Assembly (NCBI GenBank): GCA_963556255.1
Contig: OY744604.1
Span: 24,223,376 to 24,287,375 of the forward strand
From: Allolobophora icterica
Taxonomy: Eukaryota > Annelida > Clitellata > Crassiclitellata > Lumbricidae
Direction: 5' to 3'
Length of the DNA: 64,000 nt
Each line of letters opens with the position of its first letter. Positions within the stretch are counted from its first letter, which is position 1. Under the pieces are notes generated by a model that was not told the origin of the DNA, searched no databases, and saw only the letters and a program-made list of their open reading frames with translations. Below, piece after piece: positions 32,319-39,590 of this stretch. The position numbers were made by a program, and so were the translations under genes.

Positions 32319-32689
32319 CTAACATAAGTCAAGCACGATATCTTCAAAATTCTTTCCAGCAGCGAGCTCTATTAGCACGGCTAGGCAGAGATGACCACAT
32401 ACCACATCATCTGGCCCCTGTAGCTGAAATGTTTGTGTTCTTATAGGATTTTTTAAATATCTAGAAATTTCGAGAGGCGGATCCAGCCCATAACTGTCAA
32501 AATAGACGGCTTTTGGTCCATCTATCCAATAGGCGACCCAGTGAGTACCATCACCAGAACCGGAATCCAGATTAACAACTCCACACTCCTTCTCACGAGC
32601 CACGGCGGGCAGACCATCTCGCATGAAAACACCGCGGAAATGCGGCAGCGCTCTGGCAACTTTCTCTATGTCAAAGTTGCTCAGCGGTT
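32319..32689 (-). CDS. PRO: Adenain-like cysteine protease (maturation protease)
   Basis: Processes virion precursors in adenoviruses and, by homology, in Polintons. The first ATG (32624) gives 101 residues holding His ('GDGTHWVAYW'), the acidic residue ('VYFDSYGLDPP') and catalytic Cys ('DDVVCGHLCLAVL'), the adenain triad order. The same frame is open upstream to about 32730 and encodes 'PLSNFDIEKVARALPHFRGVF', which I regard as the conserved N-terminus, but no ATG exists there. Expression from the upstream pX-like frame by -1 slippage at 32693-32699 would supply it. A CUG codon in 'PLSN' is an alternative start. Adenain is about 204 residues, so even the extended protein is compact. Confidence 0.85.
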
Positions 32690-32699
32690 TTAGTTTTTT
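32656..32699 (-). promoter_or_regulatory. Putative -1 ribosomal frameshift signal
   Basis: On the minus strand, A AAA AAC (32699-32693) occupies the last two sense codons of the pX-like frame and is followed at once by its TAA. A -1 slip enters the protease frame. Downstream, GCAACTTT (32680-32673) and AAAGTTGC (32663-32656) form a perfect 8-bp stem with a 9-nt loop. Three more outer GCU/AGC pairs would begin about 7 nt after the heptamer. Heptamer, spacer and stem match the canonical arrangement. Function is untested. Confidence 0.6.
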
Positions 32700-33196
32700 T
32701 GTCCGATGTAGAGACCCGATCCTTTACACATTGGGCAACAACCACCACGAGTCTCACGCCCGAGATATAAACCAGTCCCGCGGACCTGGGCCTCGAGTTC
32801 GCGATTGTGACGCGCCGCCTCCGCCAGTGCAGCGTCGCTGGCCTGTTTGCTCTGCACAGCCTTTACTACCCCAGCGGTCCCACCAGCCACGGCACCCGCC
32901 GCGGATAACCCACCAAAAAGCAGCGGGAGGAGAGCCAGTAGTGGAAGAAATCCACCCATTTTAGTCATCTTTTTCAATTGCGTTTTGGTGAATCTCAGCT
33001 CCATGCCAACGCCTTCCGAAATCTTCTTCACGATTCGGGCGGCTTGAACTTTTGTCAGCGCGAGCTTGTCGTCTCCGCGAAGCTGGCCATGAGTGAGCGG
33101 GATCGTGGCGCCAGTGCCGGCACGCGCAGCTCTAGCCAATGTTTGCTTTTGCCCTTCGGTCAGCGAAAGGCCGAACGCAACGTATTCAGTTTTCAT
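32690..33196 (-). CDS. Small core/minor capsid protein, pX/pVI-like (168 aa)
   Basis: The N-terminal half has a repeated 'L(T/S)..Q...L..A...GT..T(I/L).L...QL' helix-turn pattern and 'LALTKVQAARIVKKISEG'. Around residues 75-110, 'LKKMTKMGGFLPLLALLPLLFGGLSAAGAVAGG' is a basic patch followed by a hydrophobic Gly/Ala-rich segment, as in adenovirus-type membrane-active minor proteins with Gly-Gly protease sites. The tail has two 'G(T/S)GLY(L/I)G' motifs around a CPMC pair. I recall the 'KKMTK.GGFLPLL' block from many Polintons and adintoviruses. The gene's stop codon sits directly on the frameshift heptamer that leads into the protease frame. Confidence 0.72.
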   Translation of the reverse strand: MKTEYVAFGLSLTEGQKQTLARAARAGTGATIPLTHGQLRGDDKLALTKVQAARIVKKISEGVGMELRFTKTQLKKMTKMGGFLPLLALLPLLFGGLSAAGAVAGGTAGVVKAVQSKQASDAALAEAARHNRELEAQVRGTGLYLGRETRGGCCPMCKGSGLYIGQKN

Positions 33197-33252
33197 TTTC
33201 GGAAAAAATATATCAAAAGAGGGCCTTGTATCTAAATGTGAAAAACCGATTT

Positions 33253-34548
33253 CTAGTAGACGACGTTGAATTTGCTGCCATCCGATTCAAAGCTCAGGAG
33301 TCGGTCGCTGATCAGGACGGCATATGCTGTCGTATTATTTGGTACCCCTTCGTTAAAGTCCACCTTGATTTGTATGTCCTGTACAGAGGTTTTAAGTCGT
33401 TCGGATTGCCTGCGCACGTCCAGGACGAAGATCGGAAACAAATCTACAAATTCCATTGGTGTCAGTTGGCATGACGATTCACGCGCGTCTATACCGCAAT
33501 ATTCTTCCTTGAAGTCACGTAGGGCCTTGTAAGCGCGAGAGGTTGTCCTCTTGGTGAAGTCGAGATTCATGTCAACCACCGGGTAGCGATCGCTGTTGAG
33601 CATAGCGAAAATGTTGCGAACCTGCACATGGTCAAACAGTGCCGGATTCTGGCCTTGATGTGCATTCTTTCCAGTCTGAAAAGCAACAAGAATCCAGCGT
33701 GGCTTTTCCGTGCCCGACTTAACGCTCAAACGCCAGGAAAAAGTCGTCGCTCGTGGCACCGCAATGTTGTCGCATTGCATGGCGCGGAATGCCACAGGTA
33801 CCTTAACCTTGGCTTCAATCTGCTTCATAAGCATGCTTTTATACTCCAGAGCGGGTATTATATGCGGCATGAACCAGGAGAGTTTAGTCAGCGTGACCTG
33901 GCCATTGACCGCAGCGGCTTCCTTAAAGATCGCGTCTGCATCTCCCTGCCGGCTCAGCAGTAAGGAGTGTTTAATCCCGTATACGACTTTGTGGTAATCA
34001 TCGCAAAAAACGAATAGATGTCTTAAGGGAACGATGAATGAAAACGTTCCAATAGGGACGGGTTTTCCAATGATCATCAGTCGACGGGCCTCGAAGCCGA
34101 TATTCACAGCTGCCGCCGCCGCAGTCGTGTCCTTCTGCCAACACATGTTTAAACCTTCGCCTTTGGAAAAATCATCGCCGTAAACCAGCATGCCTTTCAT
34201 CGTCGTGGCTTGCCCAGGAGACATGACATTCTCTATCTCGGTGTTGTTAGCCAGGTATCGAATCTGAGAAAACATGTACGGGATGGCGTTGTTGATGAAT
34301 GACACCAACGTGTCTGCGATGTAAGCGGCGCCTGTTGTTGTAAGCCTGCCCTCCACAAGAAGGTAGCTCTTAGAAGGCTGTGTGAAAATGTCTTGGTTCT
34401 GGATGTCTATCTGTATGGCCTGGCCATTGTTAATAGCCGCAGGGTTTTGTGATTCATACTCGCGGTATTCAAACGATTCGATGCTATTGTCATCGGGCAC
34501 CGCCGAAGCGATGTCCAACATTTCACTCGGCACGTCAAATGCCGCCAT
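33253..34548 (-). CDS. MCP: Major capsid protein, double jelly-roll (431 aa)
   Basis: Polinton major capsid protein (PY), related to adenovirus hexon and PRD1/Mavirus capsids; it would form pseudo-hexameric capsomers. Recognisable stretches include 'SFEYREYESQNPAAINNGQAIQIDIQNQDIFTQPSKSYLLVEGRL', 'FINNAIPYMFSQIRYLANNTEIE', 'FIVPLRHLFVFCDDY', the second-roll entry 'PVAFRAMQCDNIAVPRATTFSW' and 'PRWILVAFQTGKN'. The C-terminus has 'AYAVLISDRLLSFESDG'. The frame is open end to end and of usual length. A TATAATA motif lies immediately upstream of the ATG. Confidence 0.9.
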   Translation of the reverse strand: MAAFDVPSEMLDIASAVPDDNSIESFEYREYESQNPAAINNGQAIQIDIQNQDIFTQPSKSYLLVEGRLTTTGAAYIADTLVSFINNAIPYMFSQIRYLANNTEIENVMSPGQATTMKGMLVYGDDFSKGEGLNMCWQKDTTAAAAAVNIGFEARRLMIIGKPVPIGTFSFIVPLRHLFVFCDDYHKVVYGIKHSLLLSRQGDADAIFKEAAAVNGQVTLTKLSWFMPHIIPALEYKSMLMKQIEAKVKVPVAFRAMQCDNIAVPRATTFSWRLSVKSGTEKPRWILVAFQTGKNAHQGQNPALFDHVQVRNIFAMLNSDRYPVVDMNLDFTKRTTSRAYKALRDFKEEYCGIDARESSCQLTPMEFVDLFPIFVLDVRRQSERLKTSVQDIQIKVDFNEGVPNNTTAYAVLISDRLLSFESDGSKFNVVY

Positions 34549-34663
34549 TATTATAAGTAAAAAAGTTCAAGCTTCAATTATTAATCATGCTGTAAATGAA
34601 TTTCATGTGTGGTGGGTAAAGCTTTTTTGCGTTTTTATGAATTAGTCTGAAATTTTTTAAATT

Positions 34664-35092
34664 TTATTTCGCGAGAAACAGACCCCTACCACCGCGACTC
34701 GGCTTTATAGTCTTGAAACCGGATCCAGCAATGCGGCTGTTTATGTCAGCCATTGTCGGAACAACGGGTGGCGGACTCACAGCCAGTTGTTTCAAGTATT
34801 CGATGCTCTTGTCGCTGAGCGCCTTCTCCAAAGGTGCGGGAACCGCTATTGGTGCTTTTGCGCCGGCAACAGCGCGTCTCGCTTTCACGGCATCAACGAT
34901 CTGCCTGACGGCAGACGCCGTTGTGGCCCCAGCTTTCACAACATTACCAACTACATCGGCAACGTTTGTTATTACACCTTTATTAGCCGAAATGAAGGAT
35001 CCGGCACGCCCTAGCAAGCCCGCGATTTTGGGTATCCAGTCGAAAAGTCCACCACCCACGACACGACGCCGCTTTTTAATTCCAAGAACAAA
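34664..35092 (-). CDS. pVI-like minor capsid/core protein (142 aa from the internal ATG)
   Basis: The start was chosen at 35092 (MFVLGIKKRRRVVGGG), which follows a short AT-rich spacer; an in-frame ATG at 35125 would overlap the penton gene by 8 bp. A basic KKRRR cluster and a Gly-Gly-Gly adenain-type cleavage context precede an amphipathic segment ('LFDWIPKIAGLLGRAGSFI'), followed by an Ala/Val-rich helix. That is the layout of adenovirus protein VI, which links capsid and membrane activity. The C-terminus 'AGSGFKTIKPSRGGRG' is basic and contains the 'GSGFK.IK' motif I recall from Polinton proteins. Confidence 0.68.
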   Translation of the reverse strand, partial: FVLGIKKRRRVVGGGLFDWIPKIAGLLGRAGSFISANKGVITNVADVVGNVVKAGATTASAVRQIVDAVKARRAVAGAKAPIAVPAPLEKALSDKSIEYLKQLAVSPPPVVPTMADINSRIAGSGFKTIKPSRGGRGLFLAK

Positions 35093-35117
35093 CATGAGAA
35101 TATTTAAGTGTGAAAAT

Positions 35118-35909
35118 CTACGCACTGCGGATGTGAAACCTTATAGTTACTGTCTCACCGCGGAGGTTTAATTGTTCACCATTTTGGTCGGTCAGCCACA
35201 CACGAATGCCCTGTACGTTGCCAGCCGGTGCTACTGGTAGGTACACTAGATTTTTCGGAGACTCGATTACCTTATAGCCGGGCGACACATCCGGGAAAAA
35301 ACTGTAGATTACTGGCAGCTGGCTACCATTGCGATACGATCCAGAGATAATGTCACAATTTACCAGGATTGTGTCCACCCGGAGAATATCGACTGGATTT
35401 TCTCCCTCTTTATAACCACTACCAAGCCTCTGAGGGTTAAAACCGAGCATTTGCCTGATGGTAGATTGAGCCATATTTACCTTATATAGAGCATTCGTAA
35501 TTTTTATGAAGGCGCGAAGGGTAGATGCGTTGGCTCCTATGGTAATAGGAGAATTAAAGCCGAGTGGTGTCACACCCGTCGGAGAATTTTGCTTTTCTAA
35601 CTGCCTGCCGATTTCATCATTAATCTGTGCGATCTCGTAGCTTCCGTCGGGCAAAATGATCGTCTTCCACGTCACACCATTGTCGGTGCTGTAGACGAAC
35701 TTGTTATTTGTGCTATCGATGTTGGGAATCGAATTATAAGTTTCAAGATTGACCAAAGCAAGCTCATAGCGTCTTTTTGGATCCAGGTACAGCGGTGGTG
35801 AGAAAGCCGTGGTCCACCCTGTAGTATCTGAGGAAACAACTATACTAAAATTTTCCTTAGGCTGCAAAAGGTCTCGAATTTCTTCGAGCAGTTTCTCCGA
35901 GCGTTCCAT
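35118..35909 (-). CDS. Penton-like minor capsid protein, single jelly-roll (263 aa)
   Basis: Polinton PX-type vertex protein. Residues about 15-60 ('NFSIVVSSDTTGWTTAFSPPLYLDPKRRYELALVNLETYNSIPNI') and the C-terminal half ('DTILVNCDIISGSYRNGSQLPVIYSFFPDVSPGYKVIESPKNLVYLPV', 'IRVWLTDQNGEQLNLRGETVTIRFHIRSA') are typical of this family; the closing 'VWLTDQNG..LNLRGE.VTIR.HIR' strand pair is a signature. The N-terminal 'LLEEIRDLLQP' helix may contact neighbouring proteins. The frame is intact. It would occupy fivefold vertices, where the fibre-like protein might attach (inference). Confidence 0.85.
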   Translation of the reverse strand: MERSEKLLEEIRDLLQPKENFSIVVSSDTTGWTTAFSPPLYLDPKRRYELALVNLETYNSIPNIDSTNNKFVYSTDNGVTWKTIILPDGSYEIAQINDEIGRQLEKQNSPTGVTPLGFNSPITIGANASTLRAFIKITNALYKVNMAQSTIRQMLGFNPQRLGSGYKEGENPVDILRVDTILVNCDIISGSYRNGSQLPVIYSFFPDVSPGYKVIESPKNLVYLPVAPAGNVQGIRVWLTDQNGEQLNLRGETVTIRFHIRSA

Positions 35910-35919
35910 CTTGTGTATT

Positions 35920-37041
35920 TTATTTTATGAGCATGTTTCTATTCAATTCGAGTGCCAGCTCTTTGGAGATCGCACCGGAACGCAGTAACTCGTCAAGAAT
36001 GGCGGAGATTTCGTTGCCGAGACCTGTGTTTCCCGCTGCCCTAGAGGCCACCAAAAGCTGCAGCCTCTCTACCAGGGCGTTTGGATCGTTATAAAATTGC
36101 ACCGCCCCGCCTCGAATCAGCTGGAACTTTTTACTTTTCCGGCCATGAATAGGCAGACCAGACATTTGTACGAGCTTTTTAAAAGTCTCGATTGCCTGAG
36201 GAGAGTATTGCTTAGTCTTAACGAATCGTTTCGTTAACAGGCTGAACAACGACTCATCGGCAGGAGCTTCGAGCACGAGGTTCCCACCTTTAAACACTCT
36301 CAGTCTACCAGCAGACAGCGCGACGGGGTCAACGGAGAGCTCACCCAAGGCGTTACCTTGTAATTTCAGAGGAACGGCTGGGACAGTGAAACCCTTTCCT
36401 TTTTTAGTGAGGGCGTGGCCTTTCAATAGCAAACGAATTCGATCTCTGTAGTCCTGTAGGACGCCGATATCTACGGCCAGCGCATGTGCCTTTTCTTCGT
36501 CTCCGTTCTTATTGGCCTTCCTTTTCTCTTTGCCCAGGGTGTGGCGATTATAATAATTTACGCCTTCGATTATCTGTTTCACAGCTGCCGTGTCGTTCAG
36601 GTCGAGCTCGCTCGGAGGGGTAAAACCGTGTCGCCTGATTGCATCGACGTTGAGATGTCTGTTTGGGTGGACGAGCAATGCTTCCGCTGGAGCAGATGTT
36701 CCAGCGGCGGGGTGTGCCGCAATCGCTGGAATAGCCGTTGGAGCAGTTGCTCCAACGGAATCACCGAACAACGCCGCTATCGGGTTAAAATTAGCAGACT
36801 CTGAAATCTGCGCCGGCAAATCCTGTAAAGCACTGGTAACTTTCTGCAGCTCCTTAGAAGTAGCCGCCTGGGATTCAGCCGTGGCTGTGGCTATTGGTTT
36901 GAAAAGCTTTGCCGCATCGTACTGAAGGTTGGCTTCACCGAGCTTCTCATCTACGAAACGCTGTCTCAATCGATTTCTCCGAGCTAAATAATCCTGAGTC
37001 AAGGCGTCTCGCTCCTGTTTAGAAGAAACCTTTGTCCACAT
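35920..37041 (-). CDS. Conserved Polinton core protein (373 aa), PW/CoreH-like
   Basis: No enzyme motif. N-terminal basic helices ('QERDALTQDYLARRNRLRQRF'), an Ala/Pro-rich linker (about 95-130), then a central region with 'GVNYYNRHTLGKEKRKANKNGDEEKAHALA'. The C-terminus contains 'IRGGAVQFYNDPNALVERLQLLVASRAAGNTGLGNEISAILDELLRSG'. I recall the 'YNDP..L..RL.LL.AS..AGNTG..NEI..I.DELL..G.I' block from Polinton and adintovirus proteins of unknown role. The basic character suits DNA condensation or scaffolding. It is the first structural gene in the minus-strand block after the ATPase. Confidence 0.7.
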   Translation of the reverse strand: MWTKVSSKQERDALTQDYLARRNRLRQRFVDEKLGEANLQYDAAKLFKPIATATAESQAATSKELQKVTSALQDLPAQISESANFNPIAALFGDSVGATAPTAIPAIAAHPAAGTSAPAEALLVHPNRHLNVDAIRRHGFTPPSELDLNDTAAVKQIIEGVNYYNRHTLGKEKRKANKNGDEEKAHALAVDIGVLQDYRDRIRLLLKGHALTKKGKGFTVPAVPLKLQGNALGELSVDPVALSAGRLRVFKGGNLVLEAPADESLFSLLTKRFVKTKQYSPQAIETFKKLVQMSGLPIHGRKSKKFQLIRGGAVQFYNDPNALVERLQLLVASRAAGNTGLGNEISAILDELLRSGAISKELALELNRNMLIK

Positions 37042-37224
37042 CGTGGTTGTATGTCGACTATATCTTGTAAGTTCTTAAGTGTGACAAGTTTTACAATGTG
37101 ACTGATAATATCGTCACAACTGTCACGCTAAGGTATTTTTTTATACACATTCAATCAATCAGTAACGATAACTTTTGTCCACATCGCGTTTGTATGTCGG
37201 CTATATGTTGCCTATATCATGTCT

Positions 37225-37911
37225 TTAAATACTTGCCTTCGGCTTATAGAAGCGATCGAACCCGCAGCGATATTTTCCATCGTACACTTTGGACGTCAAA
37301 TCTATGACTGCGAATCCATATGGCTGGGCAGCACACTCGCTGAAGAACGTACGGAACTCATCGAAAGACATGTCGCCGCCCACGAACGTATCGTGAATGG
37401 CTCGTAAATTTTTGCTATCCTGGTTGAAGAGGACGATAAGATTAGCATTGTCACGGATCGCTTGCTTCGGAATTCGAAAATAATTCTGCGTTAAGTAGAA
37501 GCAGTCCGCGCCACCGTGTCGACCCATAGTGAAATACCTTTCGATGGGCGACTGTTTTTCAAGCATGACGTCATCGAACACTAGAAGGCTTCTGGCATTC
37601 TTATTTAATGATTCAACTGGAACTATTTCATCTGAGCAAGAGTGAAAGGAAGCCACTTCCTTCCCGGCAACTTTTTCCAACTCTGTAACCCAGTCCCGGA
37701 GGAACTGATATTTTTCCTGTCCCAGAGACTTCGAGTATAGATACAGCCGATCAAAACGCAGGTACCCCTTCTTCAACAGAAGGTTGAGTAGTAGGTTTGT
37801 TTTTCCACATCCGCTAGGCCCACAGATTATGCATCGTATGCTTGATGGCAACAACCAATGGTGGTGTTTTTTCCCATCGTCGGCTTCGAGATCGAAATTT
37901 GTTATTTCCAT
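37225..37911 (-). CDS. ATP: FtsK/HerA-superfamily genome-packaging ATPase (228 aa)
   Basis: Motor that would translocate the element's DNA into capsids. Walker A GPSGCGKT is at residues 31-38 and Walker B LLVFDDV at about 109-115, followed by 'YFTMGRHGGADCFYLTQNYFRIPK' (sensor region) and 'LIVLFNQD'. This is the A32-like packaging ATPase pattern. The start at 37911 (MEITNFDLEADD) was preferred over an upstream ATG at 38058, which would overlap the divergent PLA2-like gene and add unconserved sequence. Only about 20-40 bp separate the two divergent starts. Confidence 0.9.
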   Translation of the reverse strand: MEITNFDLEADDGKKHHHWLLPSSIRCIICGPSGCGKTNLLLNLLLKKGYLRFDRLYLYSKSLGQEKYQFLRDWVTELEKVAGKEVASFHSCSDEIVPVESLNKNARSLLVFDDVMLEKQSPIERYFTMGRHGGADCFYLTQNYFRIPKQAIRDNANLIVLFNQDSKNLRAIHDTFVGGDMSFDEFRTFFSECAAQPYGFAVIDLTSKVYDGKYRCGFDRFYKPKASI

Positions 37912-37931
37912 ATAGAGACAACGAGTTATGA

Positions 37932-38504
37932 TTGTATTCAACGAACACAATGTATTGCCTACGATGTAAGAAACATACTGAGACTTCAAATGAAACAATC
38001 GTCGAGTTACGAAACGGTCGGCCAGCCAAGAAGGGAACCTGTGCCGTCTGCGGTGCAAAGAAGAGCCAAATTTTGCCTTCTAAAGTGCGAAAGACTGGAG
38101 GTTCTCTACTGAATAGCGCTCTTAATATTCTGCCTCTGCCTGAGATGCATATGAGCCTTCCATCCGGTATGTCTTCGGAAGATAATCCTGGAGGTTCTTT
38201 TCAGAATACAGGAAAGTACTCTTACTGTGGACCATTCACAAAACTCGATAAACGGCTGTCACAGCGCTATCACGGTGTTAATCAGCTCGACCGTGCGTGC
38301 CTCCACCATGATGTGGCTTACGCAGTTCATAAAGATACCCCAGGGCGTAACCACGCAGATGACATCCTCGCTGCAGCCGCGTCGAAGATCGCACTCACCG
38401 ATGAAACTCCGGATTATGAGAAGAAAGATGCCCGGCTCGTATCGGCCATTATGACAGCGAAGTCGAGGCTGGGGATGGGTGTCAGAACAAAGGGCCATAA
38501 ATGA
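37932..38504 (+). CDS. Zinc-ribbon plus phospholipase A2-like virion protein (190 aa)
   Basis: The N-terminus is a small zinc ribbon (CLRC...CAVC, about residues 9-43). After a linker, the C-terminal half carries 'YSYCGPFTKLDKRL', 'GVNQLDRACLHHDVAYAVH' and 'HADDILAAAA'. This is the Ca-binding loop and His-Asp active-site arrangement of the PLA2-like domain found in parvovirus VP1 and in Polinton/adintovirus genomes, where it is thought to act on endosomal membranes. A second ATG six codons in (37950) is as plausible a start. It is one of two plus-strand genes and is divergent from the ATPase. Confidence 0.82.
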   Translation: MYSTNTMYCLRCKKHTETSNETIVELRNGRPAKKGTCAVCGAKKSQILPSKVRKTGGSLLNSALNILPLPEMHMSLPSGMSSEDNPGGSFQNTGKYSYCGPFTKLDKRLSQRYHGVNQLDRACLHHDVAYAVHKDTPGRNHADDILAAAASKIALTDETPDYEKKDARLVSAIMTAKSRLGMGVRTKGHK

Positions 38505-38579
38505 GTTTCATTTATGAAAACGCAAATGAAAATCATTTGTGTGTGTGTTTACCTGTTTGTAATATATAGTATTACTGAA

Positions 38580-39590
38580 ATGTCTAAGCACCTTTCAGCC
38601 GTCTATTACAGCCCTAGAGGTTACTGGCGAGGTAAGGCTGCGGTGAAGAAACTAGCCTCAGCCGCCAAACTTTCCGAGGCGGAGGCTCGTGATTGGTTGA
38701 AGAAACAAGCTGTGTGGCAGATTTATCTTCCCGTTCCACGCCGCATACCGCGTCCAAAGTTCGATGAAAATCGACCAAACGCGGTACACCAAGCCGATCT
38801 CTTGTTTTTACCTCACGATAAAGTAGGTCGAAAGACTTATAAATACGCTCTCACTGTTGTTGATGTTGCCTCACGATACAAAGAAGCTGAACCGTTGATC
38901 AACAAAAGTGCGACCGAAGTCGCCGCCGCTTTAAGCCGGATCTATAAGAGGGGCCCATTAACTTGGCCTCGACTCTTTCAGGTCGATCCTGGACGCGAAT
39001 TTATGGGTGCTTTTACACCGTTGCTGACGAAGCACGACGTTCTTGTAAGACGCGGACAGGCCGCAAATCATCGTCAACAGGGCATCGTTGAACGCTTTAA
39101 CCGTACTCTAGCTGAGCGACTTTTCGGTGCCCAGTACGCTCAGGAATTGCTCCTGGCTGCAAGGGGGTCATCCGAACGGTCAGTGGAATGGGTTCGCCGG
39201 TTGCCCGAAGTTGTGGCTGCACTAAACGATGAGCCGACGCGCTTGCTCGACATGAAGCCGGTTGAAGCGATGAAAGCTGCTAAAGTGACACAGAAGCCCT
39301 CTCATTCACAAACTAAAGGTCGTTTATGGGGCTTGGATGAGCCTGTTCTCGGGCACGACGTTCTCGTCCGATATTTATACGCTCCAGGCGAGCTCGAAGG
39401 TGGAAGCAAACGTGCCACCGATCCTAACTGGTCGCTCACCATCCACGCTATTTTGGATGTTGTTCGGCGGGCTGGTCAACCGGCTTTATACCATCTAGTT
39501 GATGGGCCTGGCCGCGGGTTTGTACGTGAGGAGCTGCTTCTGGTGCCTATGGGCACTGAGCTACCTCCCGATAGAATACTCAGCCGTTGA
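38580..39590 (+). CDS. INT: Retrovirus-like integrase (336 aa)
   Basis: DDE/RNase H-fold integrase expected to insert the linear element and make the short target duplication. Catalytic Asp in 'AVHQADLLFL' (about residue 72), second Asp in 'LFQVDPGREFMG' (about 135) and Glu in 'GIVERFNRT' (about 170) give a D,D-x34-E spacing. The C-terminal region ('VLVRYLYAPGELEGG...WSLTIHAILDVV...YHLVDGPGRGFVREELL') resembles the chromodomain/SH3-like tail of Polinton integrases. The start was chosen at 38580 (MSKHLSAVYYS), preceded by TATATAGTATT; an upstream ATG at 38514 adds a low-complexity hydrophobic leader. The 3' end overlaps the polymerase gene's 3' end by 11 bp. Confidence 0.92.
   Translation: MSKHLSAVYYSPRGYWRGKAAVKKLASAAKLSEAEARDWLKKQAVWQIYLPVPRRIPRPKFDENRPNAVHQADLLFLPHDKVGRKTYKYALTVVDVASRYKEAEPLINKSATEVAAALSRIYKRGPLTWPRLFQVDPGREFMGAFTPLLTKHDVLVRRGQAANHRQQGIVERFNRTLAERLFGAQYAQELLLAARGSSERSVEWVRRLPEVVAALNDEPTRLLDMKPVEAMKAAKVTQKPSHSQTKGRLWGLDEPVLGHDVLVRYLYAPGELEGGSKRATDPNWSLTIHAILDVVRRAGQPALYHLVDGPGRGFVREELLLVPMGTELPPDRILSR

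Noticed and set aside
37912..38058. Extended N-terminus of the packaging ATPase from the ATG at 38058
   Set aside because: It would overlap the divergent zinc-ribbon/PLA2 gene, adds no conserved motif, and the internal ATG at 37911 matches the usual compact size.
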